Source: Streptomyces liliiviolaceus (GTDB taxonomy: Bacteria > Actinomycetota > Actinomycetes > Streptomycetales > Streptomycetaceae). From it: DNA of 64,000 nucleotides. This document shows positions 35,155 to 44,073 of the stretch, piece after piece. Each line of letters begins with the position of its first letter. The stretch's first letter is position 1. The stretch spans positions 6,138,001-6,202,000 of the forward strand of contig NZ_JAGPYQ010000001.1 in assembly GCF_018070025.1 (NCBI RefSeq). Reading direction: 5' to 3'. Below the pieces are notes generated by a model that was given only the letters and a program-made list of their open reading frames with translations, was not told where the DNA came from and made no database searches. The translations under genes were made by a program, and so were the position numbers.

Positions 35155-36036
35155 TCAGCCGAGTCCGGCCAGCCGCTCGACCACCGGGGCGACGCCGCGC
35201 TCGATCCACTCGGCGGGTTCGTCGACGCGCGGGCCCAGGATCACGGTCTCGATGCCGAGCTTCGCGTAGTCCGCCATCTCCCGTGTGAAGGCGTCCAGTT
35301 CGGCCCCGCTCCGGGGGTCGCCCGAGTGGACCATCGTCTTGCGCACCTCGGTGTGGTCGCGGCCCACGGCGTCGCAGTGCCCGCGCAGGACGTCCAGCTT
35401 GTGCCCGACCTCCTCGGGGGTCGAGGCGAACAGGTTGCAGGCGTCCGCATACCGGGCGACCAGCCGCAGCGTCTTCTTCTCGCCGCCGCCACCGACCATG
35501 ATCTCCGGACGCGGGGCGCTCACCGGTGCGGGTACGCAGAGGGTTTCGGCGAGCCGGTAGTGCTTGCCCTCGAAGGGTCCGTTCGTCTGCGGGTCCCACA
35601 TCTGCAGACAGATCCGCAGCGTCTCCTCCAGCCGTTCGAAACGCTCCGCGAGCGGCGGGAACGGCACGCCCAGGCCCTCGTGCTCGCGGTCGTACCAGGC
35701 CGCCCCGATCCCCAGCGTGGCCCGCCCGCCCGACAGGACGTCGAGCGTGGTGGCGATCTTGGCGAGGAGTCCGGGATGCCGGTAGGTCACCCCGGTCACC
35801 AGCGTCCCGAGCCGGACCGTCGAGGTGTGGGCCGCGAGGAAGCCGAGGGTCGTGTACGACTCCAGCATGGCGTCCTCGGCACCGCCGTTGAACTCCATCT
35901 GGAAGTAGTGGTCCATGACCGACATCCAGCTCACGCCCGCGGCCTCGGCGGCGGCGCCCGCCGTGGCCAGTTCGGGGCCGAGCGCACTCGCGCCGCGGGG
36001 GTGGTTGAACCGGTTGATGTGCACGCCGACCCGCAT
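35155..36036 (-). CDS. LLM-class F420/flavin-dependent oxidoreductase
   Basis: A 293-residue luciferase-like TIM-barrel enzyme. Typical blocks are VGVHINRFNHPRG, SYTTLGFLAAHTSTVRLGTLVTGVTYRHPGLLAKIATTLDVLSGGRATLGIGAAW and RPEIMVGGGGEKKTLRLVARYADACN. This close set is frequent in F420-dependent enzymes of actinomycetes. ATG at 36036 follows GGAGAAG; the 53-residue longer reading is not supported. Substrate is unknown. It is divergent from an amidase gene. Confidence 0.92.
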   Translation of the reverse strand: MRVGVHINRFNHPRGASALGPELATAGAAAEAAGVSWMSVMDHYFQMEFNGGAEDAMLESYTTLGFLAAHTSTVRLGTLVTGVTYRHPGLLAKIATTLDVLSGGRATLGIGAAWYDREHEGLGVPFPPLAERFERLEETLRICLQMWDPQTNGPFEGKHYRLAETLCVPAPVSAPRPEIMVGGGGEKKTLRLVARYADACNLFASTPEEVGHKLDVLRGHCDAVGRDHTEVRKTMVHSGDPRSGAELDAFTREMADYAKLGIETVILGPRVDEPAEWIERGVAPVVERLAGLG

Positions 36037-36235
36037 GTTCTTCTCCGTCGCCCTCGGACCACCGCCGGACGGTCGCCGACTCCCGTGACGGTAGAACTTG
36101 AAGAGCACTCGAAGGCAAGGGCGGAGGCAGAGGCAGAGGCAAGGGCGGACCACCATGAAGGGCCCGGCGCACGGGCTGTCCGCCGTCCCCGCCAACGCGG
36201 TCGGACGCCCCGTACCGCTTACGCCATCCGGAGGT

Positions 36236-36247
36236 TACCGTTCGGTA
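36236..36247. promoter_or_regulatory. Candidate operator TACCGTTCGGTA
   Basis: Inverted repeat TACCG-TT-CGGTA in the 271-bp divergent gap between LLM and amidase genes. The gap also holds AGAGGCAGAGGC short repeats near 36122-36140. Confidence 0.4.
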
Positions 36248-36307
36248 GACATCGTGCTCCCGGAGGTGGCAGCCCCCTATGACGCCCAACCGTGTACGCA
36301 GGCCCGC

Positions 36308-37777
36308 ATGACGTCCGCCCGTCCTGCGGGGCTCGCGGAGCGCGCCCGCGCCCTGGCCGAGGGCTCGGTGTCCTCGCGGGCGCTCGTCGAGGAGGCCCTC
36401 GCCAGGATCGCGGCGACCCAGGGCACCCTGAACGCCTTCCGGCTGGTGCGCGCCGAGGCCGCGCTCGCGGAGGCCGACGCCGCCGACGAGGAACTGGCGG
36501 CGGGGGGTCACCGGCCGCTGCTCGGGGTGCCGGTGGCGGTCAAGGACGACATGGACGTGGCGGGCGAGCCGACGGCCTTCGGCTGCCGCGGCGCGTTCCC
36601 GCCGGTCACCGAGGACGGCGAGGCGGTACGCCGGCTGCGGGCGGCCGGTGCCGTGATCGTCGGCAAGACCAACACCTGCGAGCTGGGACAGTGGCCCTTC
36701 ACCGAGGGCCCGGCCTTCGGCGACACCCGCAACCCGTGGCACACCGGGCACACCCCGGGCGGCTCGTCCGGCGGCTCGGCCGCCGCCGTCGCGGCGGGCC
36801 TGGTCCCCGCCGCGCTGGGCTCGGACGGGGCGGGCTCGGTGCGCATCCCCGCGGCCTGGACCCATCTGATCGGCATCAAACCGCAGCGCGGCCGGATCTC
36901 GACCTGGCCGCGCCCGGAGTCCTTCCACGGCATCACGGTCAACGGCACGCTGGCCCGTACCGTCGAGGACGCGGCGCTGCTCCTGGACGCGGCGAGCGGC
37001 AGCCACGCAGGCGATCTGCACCGCCCGCCCGCGCTGCGCACCACGGAAGCAGTGGGCCGGGATCCGGGCCGGCTGCGGATCGCGCTGTCGCTGAAGCCTC
37101 CGTTCACGGCGGTGCCCGCGCGACTTCGCCCCGACGTACGGGCCCGGGTCGTCGCCCTCGCGGAACGGCTGGCCGCGCTCGGGCACGAGGTCGAGGAGGC
37201 CGACCCGGCGTACGGGCGGATCGGTCTCGCGTTCGTGCCGCGCGCCACCGCCGGGATCGCCGAGCGCGTGCGGGACGTGCCCGACCCCGCCCTCCTCGAC
37301 CGGCGTACCCGGGAGGCGGCCCGGCTCGGGCGGCTGCTCGGCGGGGCCCCGCTGCGGGCCGCCCGGCGCGCCGAGGCACGGCTGCACCGGCGGATCGGGG
37401 CGCTCTTCGAGACGTACGACGTGGTCCTCGCGCCGACGACGGCCGCTCCGGCGCCGCGCATCGGGGCGCTGCACGGGCTGAGCGGCTTCGGCACCGACCG
37501 GGCCATGATCGCCGCGTGTCCGTACGCCTGGCCGTGGAACGTGCTGGGCTGGCCCGGGGTGAACGTCCCGGCGGGCTTCGTCGACGGCTCCCTGCCCGTG
37601 GGCGCCCAACTCCTCGGCCCAGCGCACAGCGAGCCGCTCCTCGTCTCGCTCGCCGCGCAACTGGAGGCGGACCAGCGGTGGTCCGAGCGGTGGCCGGGCA
37701 GCGCGACGGTTCGCGAACCGGTCGACGGCGTACCGGAGTTCGGTCCGCACGCCGGTCCATGGTCCGTGGGCCCGTAG
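36308..37777 (+). CDS. Amidase-signature family amidase
   Basis: A 489-residue amidase. The catalytic Ser-cisSer-Lys set is intact: Lys79 (VAVKDDMDV), Ser153/154 (GGSSGGSAAA) and Ser177 (DGAGSVRIP). The family hydrolyses amides, including glutamine-dependent transamidation of tRNA or degradation of amides. ATG at 36308 (MTSARPAG) is the family-like start. A small divergent gap separates it from an LLM gene, and a short beta protein follows 10 bp downstream. No gatBC partner is near, so it is probably a catabolic amidase. Confidence 0.92.
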   Translation: MTSARPAGLAERARALAEGSVSSRALVEEALARIAATQGTLNAFRLVRAEAALAEADAADEELAAGGHRPLLGVPVAVKDDMDVAGEPTAFGCRGAFPPVTEDGEAVRRLRAAGAVIVGKTNTCELGQWPFTEGPAFGDTRNPWHTGHTPGGSSGGSAAAVAAGLVPAALGSDGAGSVRIPAAWTHLIGIKPQRGRISTWPRPESFHGITVNGTLARTVEDAALLLDAASGSHAGDLHRPPALRTTEAVGRDPGRLRIALSLKPPFTAVPARLRPDVRARVVALAERLAALGHEVEEADPAYGRIGLAFVPRATAGIAERVRDVPDPALLDRRTREAARLGRLLGGAPLRAARRAEARLHRRIGALFETYDVVLAPTTAAPAPRIGALHGLSGFGTDRAMIAACPYAWPWNVLGWPGVNVPAGFVDGSLPVGAQLLGPAHSEPLLVSLAAQLEADQRWSERWPGSATVREPVDGVPEFGPHAGPWSVGP

Positions 37778-37787
37778 GCTTGGTGTC

Positions 37788-38006
37788 ATGGACGACGCGT
37801 CGATGGTGGGGCTCATGGGGCGGGTCACCGGCACGGTGGGGCCCGGGCTCGTCGGCGAGGTGATCGTCCGGGTGCGCGGCGGCGCCGAGCACTTCCTCGC
37901 GTACGCCGCTTCCTCGAAGGACCGCATCGAGTCGGGCACGGTCGTCATGGTGGTGGAGTACCTGCCGCCGCGCACGGTCTACGTGTCGCCCGCGTACGAC
38001 AGTTGA
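37788..38006 (+). CDS. Small beta-barrel protein beside flotillin
   Basis: A 72-residue protein with a compact beta pattern (LMGRVTGTVGPGLVGEVIVRVRGGAEHFLAYAA then VVMVVEYLPPRTVYVSPAY), like the NfeD C-terminal OB fold. It lacks a membrane part. It precedes a flotillin gene by 145 bp; NfeD-type proteins typically act with SPFH/flotillin partners in membrane organisation. Exact role is inferred from that pairing. Confidence 0.75.
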   Translation: MDDASMVGLMGRVTGTVGPGLVGEVIVRVRGGAEHFLAYAASSKDRIESGTVVMVVEYLPPRTVYVSPAYDS

Positions 38007-38151
38007 AGCCGGCGCGGGCGCCATGACCATGTGAGCGTGTCGTACGTATCAAGGATGTCCCAAGGACGCGTCGGGCTCTGTACCCACGGCTCCGCGCGGG
38101 CGCACACTCCCTTCGTTCGGTGCCGACAGGGCACCAGGCAACAGGGGGCGA

Positions 38152-39648
38152 ATGCCGATGATCGTCGGCGTCGTGGCGGGGGCAGCGGTCCTCGCGCTCG
38201 TTTTCATCGTGGTGGTCTTCAAGCTCATGTGGCGGGTCGCGGAGCCCAACGAAGCTCTGATCATCTCCGGTTCGAAGCATCGGATGGAGGGCCTTGAGGA
38301 GGGCATGGGCTTCCGTATCGTCACCGGCCGCGGCACGCTCGTGCTGCCGGGCGTCCAGGCGGTGCGCAAACTCTCGCTCGACCTCAACGAGACCGAGCTG
38401 TCCGTGGACTGCGTGACCCACCAGGGCATTCCGCTCAAGGTGCGGGGCGTGGTCATCTTCAAGGTGGGCGACGACTTCGTGTCGATCGCCAACGCGGGGC
38501 GCCGCTTCCTCGACCAGCAGAAGCTGATGTCGGAGCGGGTGCACAACGTGTTCGCCGGTCATCTGCGTTCCATCGTCGGCGGGTTGACCGTCGAGGACAT
38601 GATCCGCGACCGGGACAAACTCACCGGGCAGACCCGTGCCGCGTGCGGTACGGAGATGGAGAAGCTCGGGCTGATCGTCGACTCGCTGCAGATCCACGAG
38701 ATCGAGGATCCGACGGGGTACATCAAGAACCTGGCCATGCCGCACGCGGCGGCCGTCCAGCGGGACGCCCGGATCGCGCAGGCCGAGGCCAACCGGCTGG
38801 CCACCGAGGCCGAGCAGCAGGCCTCCGCGCGGATGGCGGAGGCGACCCGGGACAGCGAGATCCTGCAGGCCGGGTACCAGGCGGAGCGCGACAACGCCGC
38901 GGCCAAGTCGCGGCAGGCCGGGCCGCTCGCCGAAGCGAGGGCCCGCCAGGAGGTCGTGGTCCAGGAGACCCGCGTCGCCGAACTGAAGGCGCACCGGCGC
39001 GAACAGCAGCTGCAGGCGGACGTCCGCAAGCCCGCGGACGCGAAGGCGTACGAGAAGCGCACGCTGGCCGAGGCGGAGCGCGATGTGCGGATCTCCGCGG
39101 CGCAGGCCAAGGCGAAGGAGACGGAGCTGGCCGCCGCGGCGGAGGCCACGCGGGTCAAGACGGCCGCCGGCGCCGAGGCCGAGGCCACGAAGGCGCGGGG
39201 CGCCGCCGCCGCTACGGCGACCCGGGCCACGGGTGAGGCGGAGGCCGCCGCCGCGCAGGCCAAGGGGATGGCGATCGCCGAGTCCACGCGGGCGAAGGGG
39301 CTCGCCGAGGCGGAGGCCATCGCCGCGCGGGCCGCCGCGCTCGCCGAGAACCAGGAGGCCGTGGTCGCGCAGCAACTCGCGGAGAACTGGCCGGAGATCG
39401 TGAAGGCCGGTGCGGGGGCGTTCGGGAACGTCGAGCACATGGTGCTGCTGAACGGGGCCGAGGGGATGTCGGACATGTTCACCAAGGCGCTGACCATGGG
39501 TGGGACGGGGCTCGGGCTCGCCCGGCAGTTGCTCGCGTCCATGAACGCGAACGGGCGGGTGGGTGCGGAGGGTTCACCTGTGAACGGGTTCGGCCCCGGG
39601 GGTGCCGGGAGTGCCTCGAAGAGGGTGCCTGTGGATGGGGAGGCGTAG
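38152..39648 (+). CDS. Flotillin/SPFH family membrane protein
   Basis: A 498-residue flotillin-like protein (YqiK/FloT type). One N-terminal membrane helix (IVGVVAGAAVLALVFIVVVF), the SPFH core (AEPNEALIISG; GRGTLVLPGVQAVRKLSLDLNETELSVDCVTHQGIPLKVRGVVIFKVG) and a long Ala/Glu-rich coiled coil (about residues 190-430) follow in the usual order. A Gly-rich tail ends it. Flotillins assemble into membrane microdomains. ATG at 38152 follows CAGGGGG. The partner small beta protein lies upstream. Confidence 0.93.
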   Translation: MPMIVGVVAGAAVLALVFIVVVFKLMWRVAEPNEALIISGSKHRMEGLEEGMGFRIVTGRGTLVLPGVQAVRKLSLDLNETELSVDCVTHQGIPLKVRGVVIFKVGDDFVSIANAGRRFLDQQKLMSERVHNVFAGHLRSIVGGLTVEDMIRDRDKLTGQTRAACGTEMEKLGLIVDSLQIHEIEDPTGYIKNLAMPHAAAVQRDARIAQAEANRLATEAEQQASARMAEATRDSEILQAGYQAERDNAAAKSRQAGPLAEARARQEVVVQETRVAELKAHRREQQLQADVRKPADAKAYEKRTLAEAERDVRISAAQAKAKETELAAAAEATRVKTAAGAEAEATKARGAAAATATRATGEAEAAAAQAKGMAIAESTRAKGLAEAEAIAARAAALAENQEAVVAQQLAENWPEIVKAGAGAFGNVEHMVLLNGAEGMSDMFTKALTMGGTGLGLARQLLASMNANGRVGAEGSPVNGFGPGGAGSASKRVPVDGEA

Positions 39649-39680
39649 CGGCGCCGTCGGGGTGGATGTTCGGTGACGGG

Positions 39681-39768
39681 TGCGGGTCCGCTGTGGCTGG
39701 TCGCGCAGTTCCCCGCGCCCCTCAACGCGGCGGTTGCCCGTGCCCCTGGCTGGAAAGGGGCGCGGGAA
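39681..39768. repeat. Dispersed intergenic element, copy 4, as inverted pair
   Basis: GGCTGGTCGCGCAGTTCCCC and GCGCCCCT at 39695-39722, then AGGGGCGCGGGAA at 39756-39768. The arms TTCCCCGCGCCCCT (39709-39722) and AGGGGCGCGGGAA pair with one bulge, so it may terminate flotillin transcription. Confidence 0.75.
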
Positions 39769-39800
39769 TCGCCACAGGAGGCGCGGGTTAACGTGTCGCT

Positions 39801-40247
39801 GTGACTGCTTCTGCCGAGCGAGATGTTCCTGGGCGCTTCGGGCCCTCCGCCACCGTCGAGGCCGATCCGCGGCGGGTCGGGGTCGTGCGGACCGAGTACT
39901 CCCCCGCGCACGACGGCGACCCGGACCCGGGCGAGATCGTGTGGACGTGGGTGCCCTACGAGGAGAACGACGGGCGGGGCAAGGACCGGCCCGTGCTGGT
40001 GGTCGCCCGCGAGGGTGCCGACACGTTCCTCGCCGTGCAGTTGTCGAGCAAGGGGCACGACGGCGACCGGGAGTGGGTGCCGATCGGCAGCGGGCCCTGG
40101 GACCGGTCCGGGCGCGACTCGTGGGTGGACGTGGACCGGGTGCTGCGGCTGCACGAGAAGGGGATGCGCCGGGAGGCGTGCGCGCTGGACCGGATGCGGT
40201 TCAACCTGGTGGTGCACCGGCTGCGGGAGCGCTACGGCTGGCGCTGA
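39801..40247 (+). CDS. PemK/MazF-family protein
   Basis: A 148-residue protein resembling Streptomyces PemK/MazF-like toxins. The core is DPGEIVWTWVPYEENDGRGKDRPVLVVAREGADTFLAVQLSSKGHD, where RPVLVV matches the family's RPxLVV strand. The N-terminal extension of about 40 residues is longer than in classical MazF. GTG at 39801 lies between stops. No antitoxin gene is adjacent. It runs head-on into a PARG-type gene, overlapping it by 16 bp (40232-40247). RNA cleavage is inferred from family and not shown. Confidence 0.75.
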   Translation: MTASAERDVPGRFGPSATVEADPRRVGVVRTEYSPAHDGDPDPGEIVWTWVPYEENDGRGKDRPVLVVAREGADTFLAVQLSSKGHDGDREWVPIGSGPWDRSGRDSWVDVDRVLRLHEKGMRREACALDRMRFNLVVHRLRERYGWR

Positions 40248-41092
40248 ACGGGCCTGAACGCCTGCTCGAAGGCCGTCCGGACCACCGCTCCCCTCGTCCG
40301 GTCCAGGACGCCGAAGACGACGTGCTCGAAGGTGCCGGAGAAGCGTCCGCCGTCCCCGAGGAGCGTGGCGAAGGTGCTCGCCACCTGCGCCGGGTCGTTC
40401 TGGAACACTCCGCAGCCCCAGGCACCCAGCACCAGCCGGCGGTAGCCGTGCGCCGCGGCCGTCTCCAGGACGCGCTCGGCGCGGGAGGCGAGGGCGCGCG
40501 GCAGCTCGGACACGCGCTCCGGCGTGGTGCGCTTGATCACTCCGGCGTTGGGTGCGGCGGCCGTGAGGAATCCGGCGGTGTACGGCTCGTCGAGGAACGC
40601 TCCCCGGTCGTCGCGGAAGACCGGGACGGCCGGTGAGTGGATCACCCGGTCGGTGTAGAAGGCGTCGCGGTGTGTCCGGTGGTGGTCGTAGAACGCCCGG
40701 ACCTCCACCACGCACGTGTAGAGCGCGGAGGCCCGGCACAGGGCTTCCTCCTGGGCCTGGGCGCCGTTCAGATAGCCCCCTCCGGGATTGCGTGCCGAGG
40801 AGAAGTTCAGCACCGCGACCGGGCCGGTCAGCCGGCGGGCCGCTTCCAGGCTGCTCTCGCCCGTGACCTCGAAGAACGTGTCCCCGGAGGGCGCGGTCGC
40901 GGAGGACGCGCTCGCGGGGTCCGGAACGAGGCCCACCGACCCCACCGGCTCCGGGCCGTACATGCGGGTGCCTGCACGGGCGGCGGCCACCGCCGCGGCG
41001 ATCGACACCTCGCGCCCGTCGGACGCGCGGTACGAACCCGCCGCGACGATCTCCTCCGTCTGCCGTGCGATCGCGCGCAGCCGTGCGCTCAT
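40232..41092 (-). CDS. Microbial-type poly(ADP-ribose) glycohydrolase (TIGR02452/DUF2263)
   Basis: A 286-residue macrodomain-like protein. NFSSARNPGGGYLNGAQAQEEALCRASALY holds GGG-X6-QEE, the catalytic signature of PARG. AAPNAGVIKRTTPERV and VLGAWGCGVFQNDPAQVASTFATLL are typical. Such enzymes remove ADP-ribose from proteins or nucleic acids. ATG at 41092 follows AGGGG. It is convergent and overlapping with the MazF-like gene; this order is unusual for a toxin pair but may imply antisense control, an inference. Confidence 0.9.
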   Translation of the reverse strand: MSARLRAIARQTEEIVAAGSYRASDGREVSIAAAVAAARAGTRMYGPEPVGSVGLVPDPASASSATAPSGDTFFEVTGESSLEAARRLTGPVAVLNFSSARNPGGGYLNGAQAQEEALCRASALYTCVVEVRAFYDHHRTHRDAFYTDRVIHSPAVPVFRDDRGAFLDEPYTAGFLTAAAPNAGVIKRTTPERVSELPRALASRAERVLETAAAHGYRRLVLGAWGCGVFQNDPAQVASTFATLLGDGGRFSGTFEHVVFGVLDRTRGAVVRTAFEQAFRPVQRQP

Positions 41093-41242
41093 GGCGCCAC
41101 CCCTGTAGGCGCCGTGCTCGCGCCCCGCGCGATCTCCCCCGGTACCTCTGTCGCATCCCCCGTCGTGCTCATGAACGCATGGTGAGCGATCCTGGTCAGG
41201 AGTCGCAACAGAGTTTCACGCACCCAAAAGCGGCGATACGCA

Positions 41243-41266
41243 CCCTTGTGCGAACCGGCTCAAGGG
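41243..41266. promoter_or_regulatory. Inverted repeat upstream of egtA
   Basis: CCCTTG and CAAGGG flank 12 bases, about 85 bp before the egtA ATG, in the 258-bp divergent gap with the PARG gene. Function is not shown. Confidence 0.4.
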
Positions 41267-41350
41267 TCTTGGGTGGGACGAGCGTCTGTCGGGCCGGCCC
41301 ATCCGAAGCCGGACCCGACGGCATGGATGGAATCTCAGGAGGATCCCGAC

Positions 41351-42730
41351 ATGTCCGATTCGGTGAGTGACTGTACGGAGCCACGCCGCTCCGCCGTCAC
41401 CGAGGCCGAAGTGGAGGCACTGGTCCGCGGCATATGCTTCAAGACCGGACCGCCCCGCTTCCTCGGTGTGGAACTCGAATGGCTCGTCCACGAGCCGCGC
41501 TCCCCGCGGCTCCCCGTACCACCTGAACGTCGCGAAGCGGCCTACGCCGCAGTGCGGGCCCTGCCCCTGAGTTCGTCGGTCACCGTCGAACCGGGCGGAC
41601 AGCTGGAGCTCAGCTCCGCACCCGCCGCCTCCCTGATGGAGTGCATCGCCTCCGTCTCCGCCGACCTCGACGCCGTACGCGGTGTACTGCGCGAGGCGGG
41701 TCTCGCCCTCTGCGGACTGGGCCAGGACCCCTGGAACGAACCCACCCGGTTCCTCCATGAGCCGCGTTACGACGCCATGGAGACCTGTCTCGACCGTGCG
41801 GGCCCCGAGGGCCGCGCCATGATGTGCTCCTCCGCCTCCGTGCAGGTCTGCCTGGACGCCGGGTACGAGGAACCGGGACCGCTCGGTCTCGGGCGGCGCT
41901 GGTGGCTGGCCCATCAGCTGGGCGCGGTGCTGGTGGGCGCCTTCGCCAATTCCCCGATGGCCCGGGGCCGGCCCACGGGCTGGCGCTCCACCCGGCAGTC
42001 CCTGTGGGCCGCGATGGATCCGGGCCGCACCAGCGCCCCGCCCCTCGACGGCGACCCGCGGGCCGCCTGGGCCCGGCACGTCCTGGACGCGCCGGTGATG
42101 TGCGTCCGCGCGCCCAGCGGCCCCTGGGACGTACCGGAGGGGCTGACCTTCCGGGAGTGGACCCGGTCCGGCGCTCCGCCCGGCCGGGAGGACCTCGACT
42201 ACCACCAGACGACCCTGTTCCCGCCGGTGCGGCCGCGCGGGCATCTGGAGCTGCGCATGATCGACGCGCAGCCGGGCGACCACGGCTGGATCGTGCCGCT
42301 GGCCGTGACGACGGCGCTGTTCGACGACCCGGAGGCCGCCGAGACGGCCTACCGGACGGTGAAACCGCTCGCCGAGCGGGCCGGCTCGCTGCCCGCCCCG
42401 CTCAACCCGCTGTGGACGACCGCCGCCCGCTCGGGCCTGGCCGACCCGGAGCTGCGGGAGGCGGCCACGACCTGTTTCGCGGCGGCGGCCGACGCGCTGC
42501 CCAGGATCGGCGCGAGCACCGAGGTGCAGCAGGCGGTCGCGGAGTTCGCCGACCGCTATGTCGCCCGGGGCCGCTGCCCCGCCGACGACCTGCTGGACCG
42601 TGCCGCCGACTCCGGCCATCCGGAGCACGGGGTGCTTCTCGGCACGGAACAGGCCGCGGGGCAGAGCGCAGGACACAGCACGGAACAGCACACAGAACAC
42701 CTGCTCAGCGGGAAGGACTTCCGCCCATGA
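41351..42730 (+). CDS. egtA: Ergothioneine pathway glutamate-cysteine ligase EgtA
   Basis: A 459-residue EgtA enzyme that joins glutamate and cysteine to gamma-glutamylcysteine, the sulfur donor for ergothioneine. Glutamate-cysteine-ligase blocks include GVELEWLVH, EPGGQLELSSAPA, CSSASVQVCLDAG and RGHLELRMIDAQ. ATG at 41351 follows AGGAGG; longer reading from 41246 has no support. It starts a gene string egtABCD with 4-bp or 1-bp overlaps, so one promoter probably drives all four. No egtE is in the window. Confidence 0.95.
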   Translation: MSDSVSDCTEPRRSAVTEAEVEALVRGICFKTGPPRFLGVELEWLVHEPRSPRLPVPPERREAAYAAVRALPLSSSVTVEPGGQLELSSAPAASLMECIASVSADLDAVRGVLREAGLALCGLGQDPWNEPTRFLHEPRYDAMETCLDRAGPEGRAMMCSSASVQVCLDAGYEEPGPLGLGRRWWLAHQLGAVLVGAFANSPMARGRPTGWRSTRQSLWAAMDPGRTSAPPLDGDPRAAWARHVLDAPVMCVRAPSGPWDVPEGLTFREWTRSGAPPGREDLDYHQTTLFPPVRPRGHLELRMIDAQPGDHGWIVPLAVTTALFDDPEAAETAYRTVKPLAERAGSLPAPLNPLWTTAARSGLADPELREAATTCFAAAADALPRIGASTEVQQAVAEFADRYVARGRCPADDLLDRAADSGHPEHGVLLGTEQAAGQSAGHSTEQHTEHLLSGKDFRP

Positions 42731-44073
42731 CCGACCCCGGTACCGGCACCACGTTCGACGACCCGGAGGCGCTCAGGAAGCGTGCGCTGGCGGCGCTGCT
42801 CACGGCACGCGAGCGCACGGCACTGCTGACCTCCTGCGTCGAGGACCCCGAACTGACCGCTCAGCACTCGCCGTTGATGTCCCCGCTGGTGTGGGACCTC
42901 GCGCACATCGGCAACCAGGAGGAGCTGTGGCTGTTGCGGACGGTCGCCGGCCGTGACGCGCTGCGGCCCGACATCGACGGCCTGTACGACGCCTTCGAGC
43001 ACCCGCGCTCCGAGCGGCCCTCGCTTCCGCTGCTGCCGCCCGCCGAGGCCCGTACCTACGCGGCCGAGGTACGCGGGCGGGCGCTGGACATCCTGGAGAG
43101 CACCGCGTTCGAAGGCACCGGCGCCCGGCTGACCGAGGCCGGGTTCGCCTTCGGCATGATCGCCCAGCACGAACAGCAGCACGACGAGACCATGCTGATC
43201 ACCCATCAGCTCCGCAAGGGCCCGGTGGCCCTGACGGCTCCGGACCCGATACCCGTACCCGCGTTCACCGGACCGGCCGAAGTACTGGTCCCGGGCGGCC
43301 CGTTCACGATGGGCACGTCCACCGAGCCGTGGGCGCTGGACAACGAACGGCCGGCGCACGCGCGTCTGGTGCCGCCGTTCTTCATCGACACCACCCCGGT
43401 GACGAACGAGGCGTACCAGGCGTTCATCGCGGACGGCGGCTACACCGACCGGCGCTGGTGGGCGCCGGAGGGCTGGGCCCACATCCGGGAACACTCCATC
43501 GGGGCGCCGCTGTTCTGGCGCCGCGACGGCGGGCAGTGGCTGCGGCGGCGCTTCGGCGCCACCGAGGTCGTACCGCCCGACGAGCCCGTCCTGCACGTCA
43601 GCTGGTACGAGGCCGACGCGTACGCGCGCTGGGCGGGGCGGCGCCTGCCCAGCGAGGCCGAGTGGGAGAAGGCGGCCCGGCACGACCCGGAGACCGGCCG
43701 CTCGACACGCTATCCGTGGGGCGACGCCGACCCCACGCCGGAGCATGCCAACCTCGGCCAGCGCCATCTGCGCCCGGCGCCGGCCGGCAGCTATCCGGCG
43801 GGCCAGTCGCCGCTCGGCGTACGGCAGTTGATCGGTGACGTGTGGGAGTGGACGTCCAGCGAGCTGCTCCCCTATCCGGGCTTCCACGCCTTCCCGTACA
43901 AGGAGTACTCGGAGGTGTTCTTCGGGTCGGAGCACAAGGTGCTGCGCGGCGGCTCGTTCGCCGTGGACGCGGTGGCCTGCCGGGGGACGTTCCGCAACTG
44001 GGACTATCCGGTGCGGCGGCAGATCTTCTCCGGGTTCCGTACCGCCCGGGACGCCGGCCCGGACAGCGTCTGA
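42727..44073 (+). CDS. egtB: Ergothioneine sulfoxide synthase EgtB
   Basis: A 448-residue non-haem iron enzyme that forms the C-S bond between hercynine and gamma-glutamylcysteine with oxygen. The DinB-type domain carries HX3HXE, His148, His152 and Glu154 (HEQQHDE), and LAHIGNQEELWL gives another DinB block. The C-terminal FGE-sulfatase domain ends in VLRGGSFAVDAVACRGTFRNWDYP. The start ATGA overlaps egtA by 4 bp. The iron ligands are intact. Confidence 0.96.
   Translation: MTDPGTGTTFDDPEALRKRALAALLTARERTALLTSCVEDPELTAQHSPLMSPLVWDLAHIGNQEELWLLRTVAGRDALRPDIDGLYDAFEHPRSERPSLPLLPPAEARTYAAEVRGRALDILESTAFEGTGARLTEAGFAFGMIAQHEQQHDETMLITHQLRKGPVALTAPDPIPVPAFTGPAEVLVPGGPFTMGTSTEPWALDNERPAHARLVPPFFIDTTPVTNEAYQAFIADGGYTDRRWWAPEGWAHIREHSIGAPLFWRRDGGQWLRRRFGATEVVPPDEPVLHVSWYEADAYARWAGRRLPSEAEWEKAARHDPETGRSTRYPWGDADPTPEHANLGQRHLRPAPAGSYPAGQSPLGVRQLIGDVWEWTSSELLPYPGFHAFPYKEYSEVFFGSEHKVLRGGSFAVDAVACRGTFRNWDYPVRRQIFSGFRTARDAGPDSV

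Noticed and set aside
35132..37975. 947-residue minus-strand reading over the LLM gene and amidase
   Set aside because: The LLM enzyme is in another frame and the amidase is on the plus strand with intact catalytic residues.
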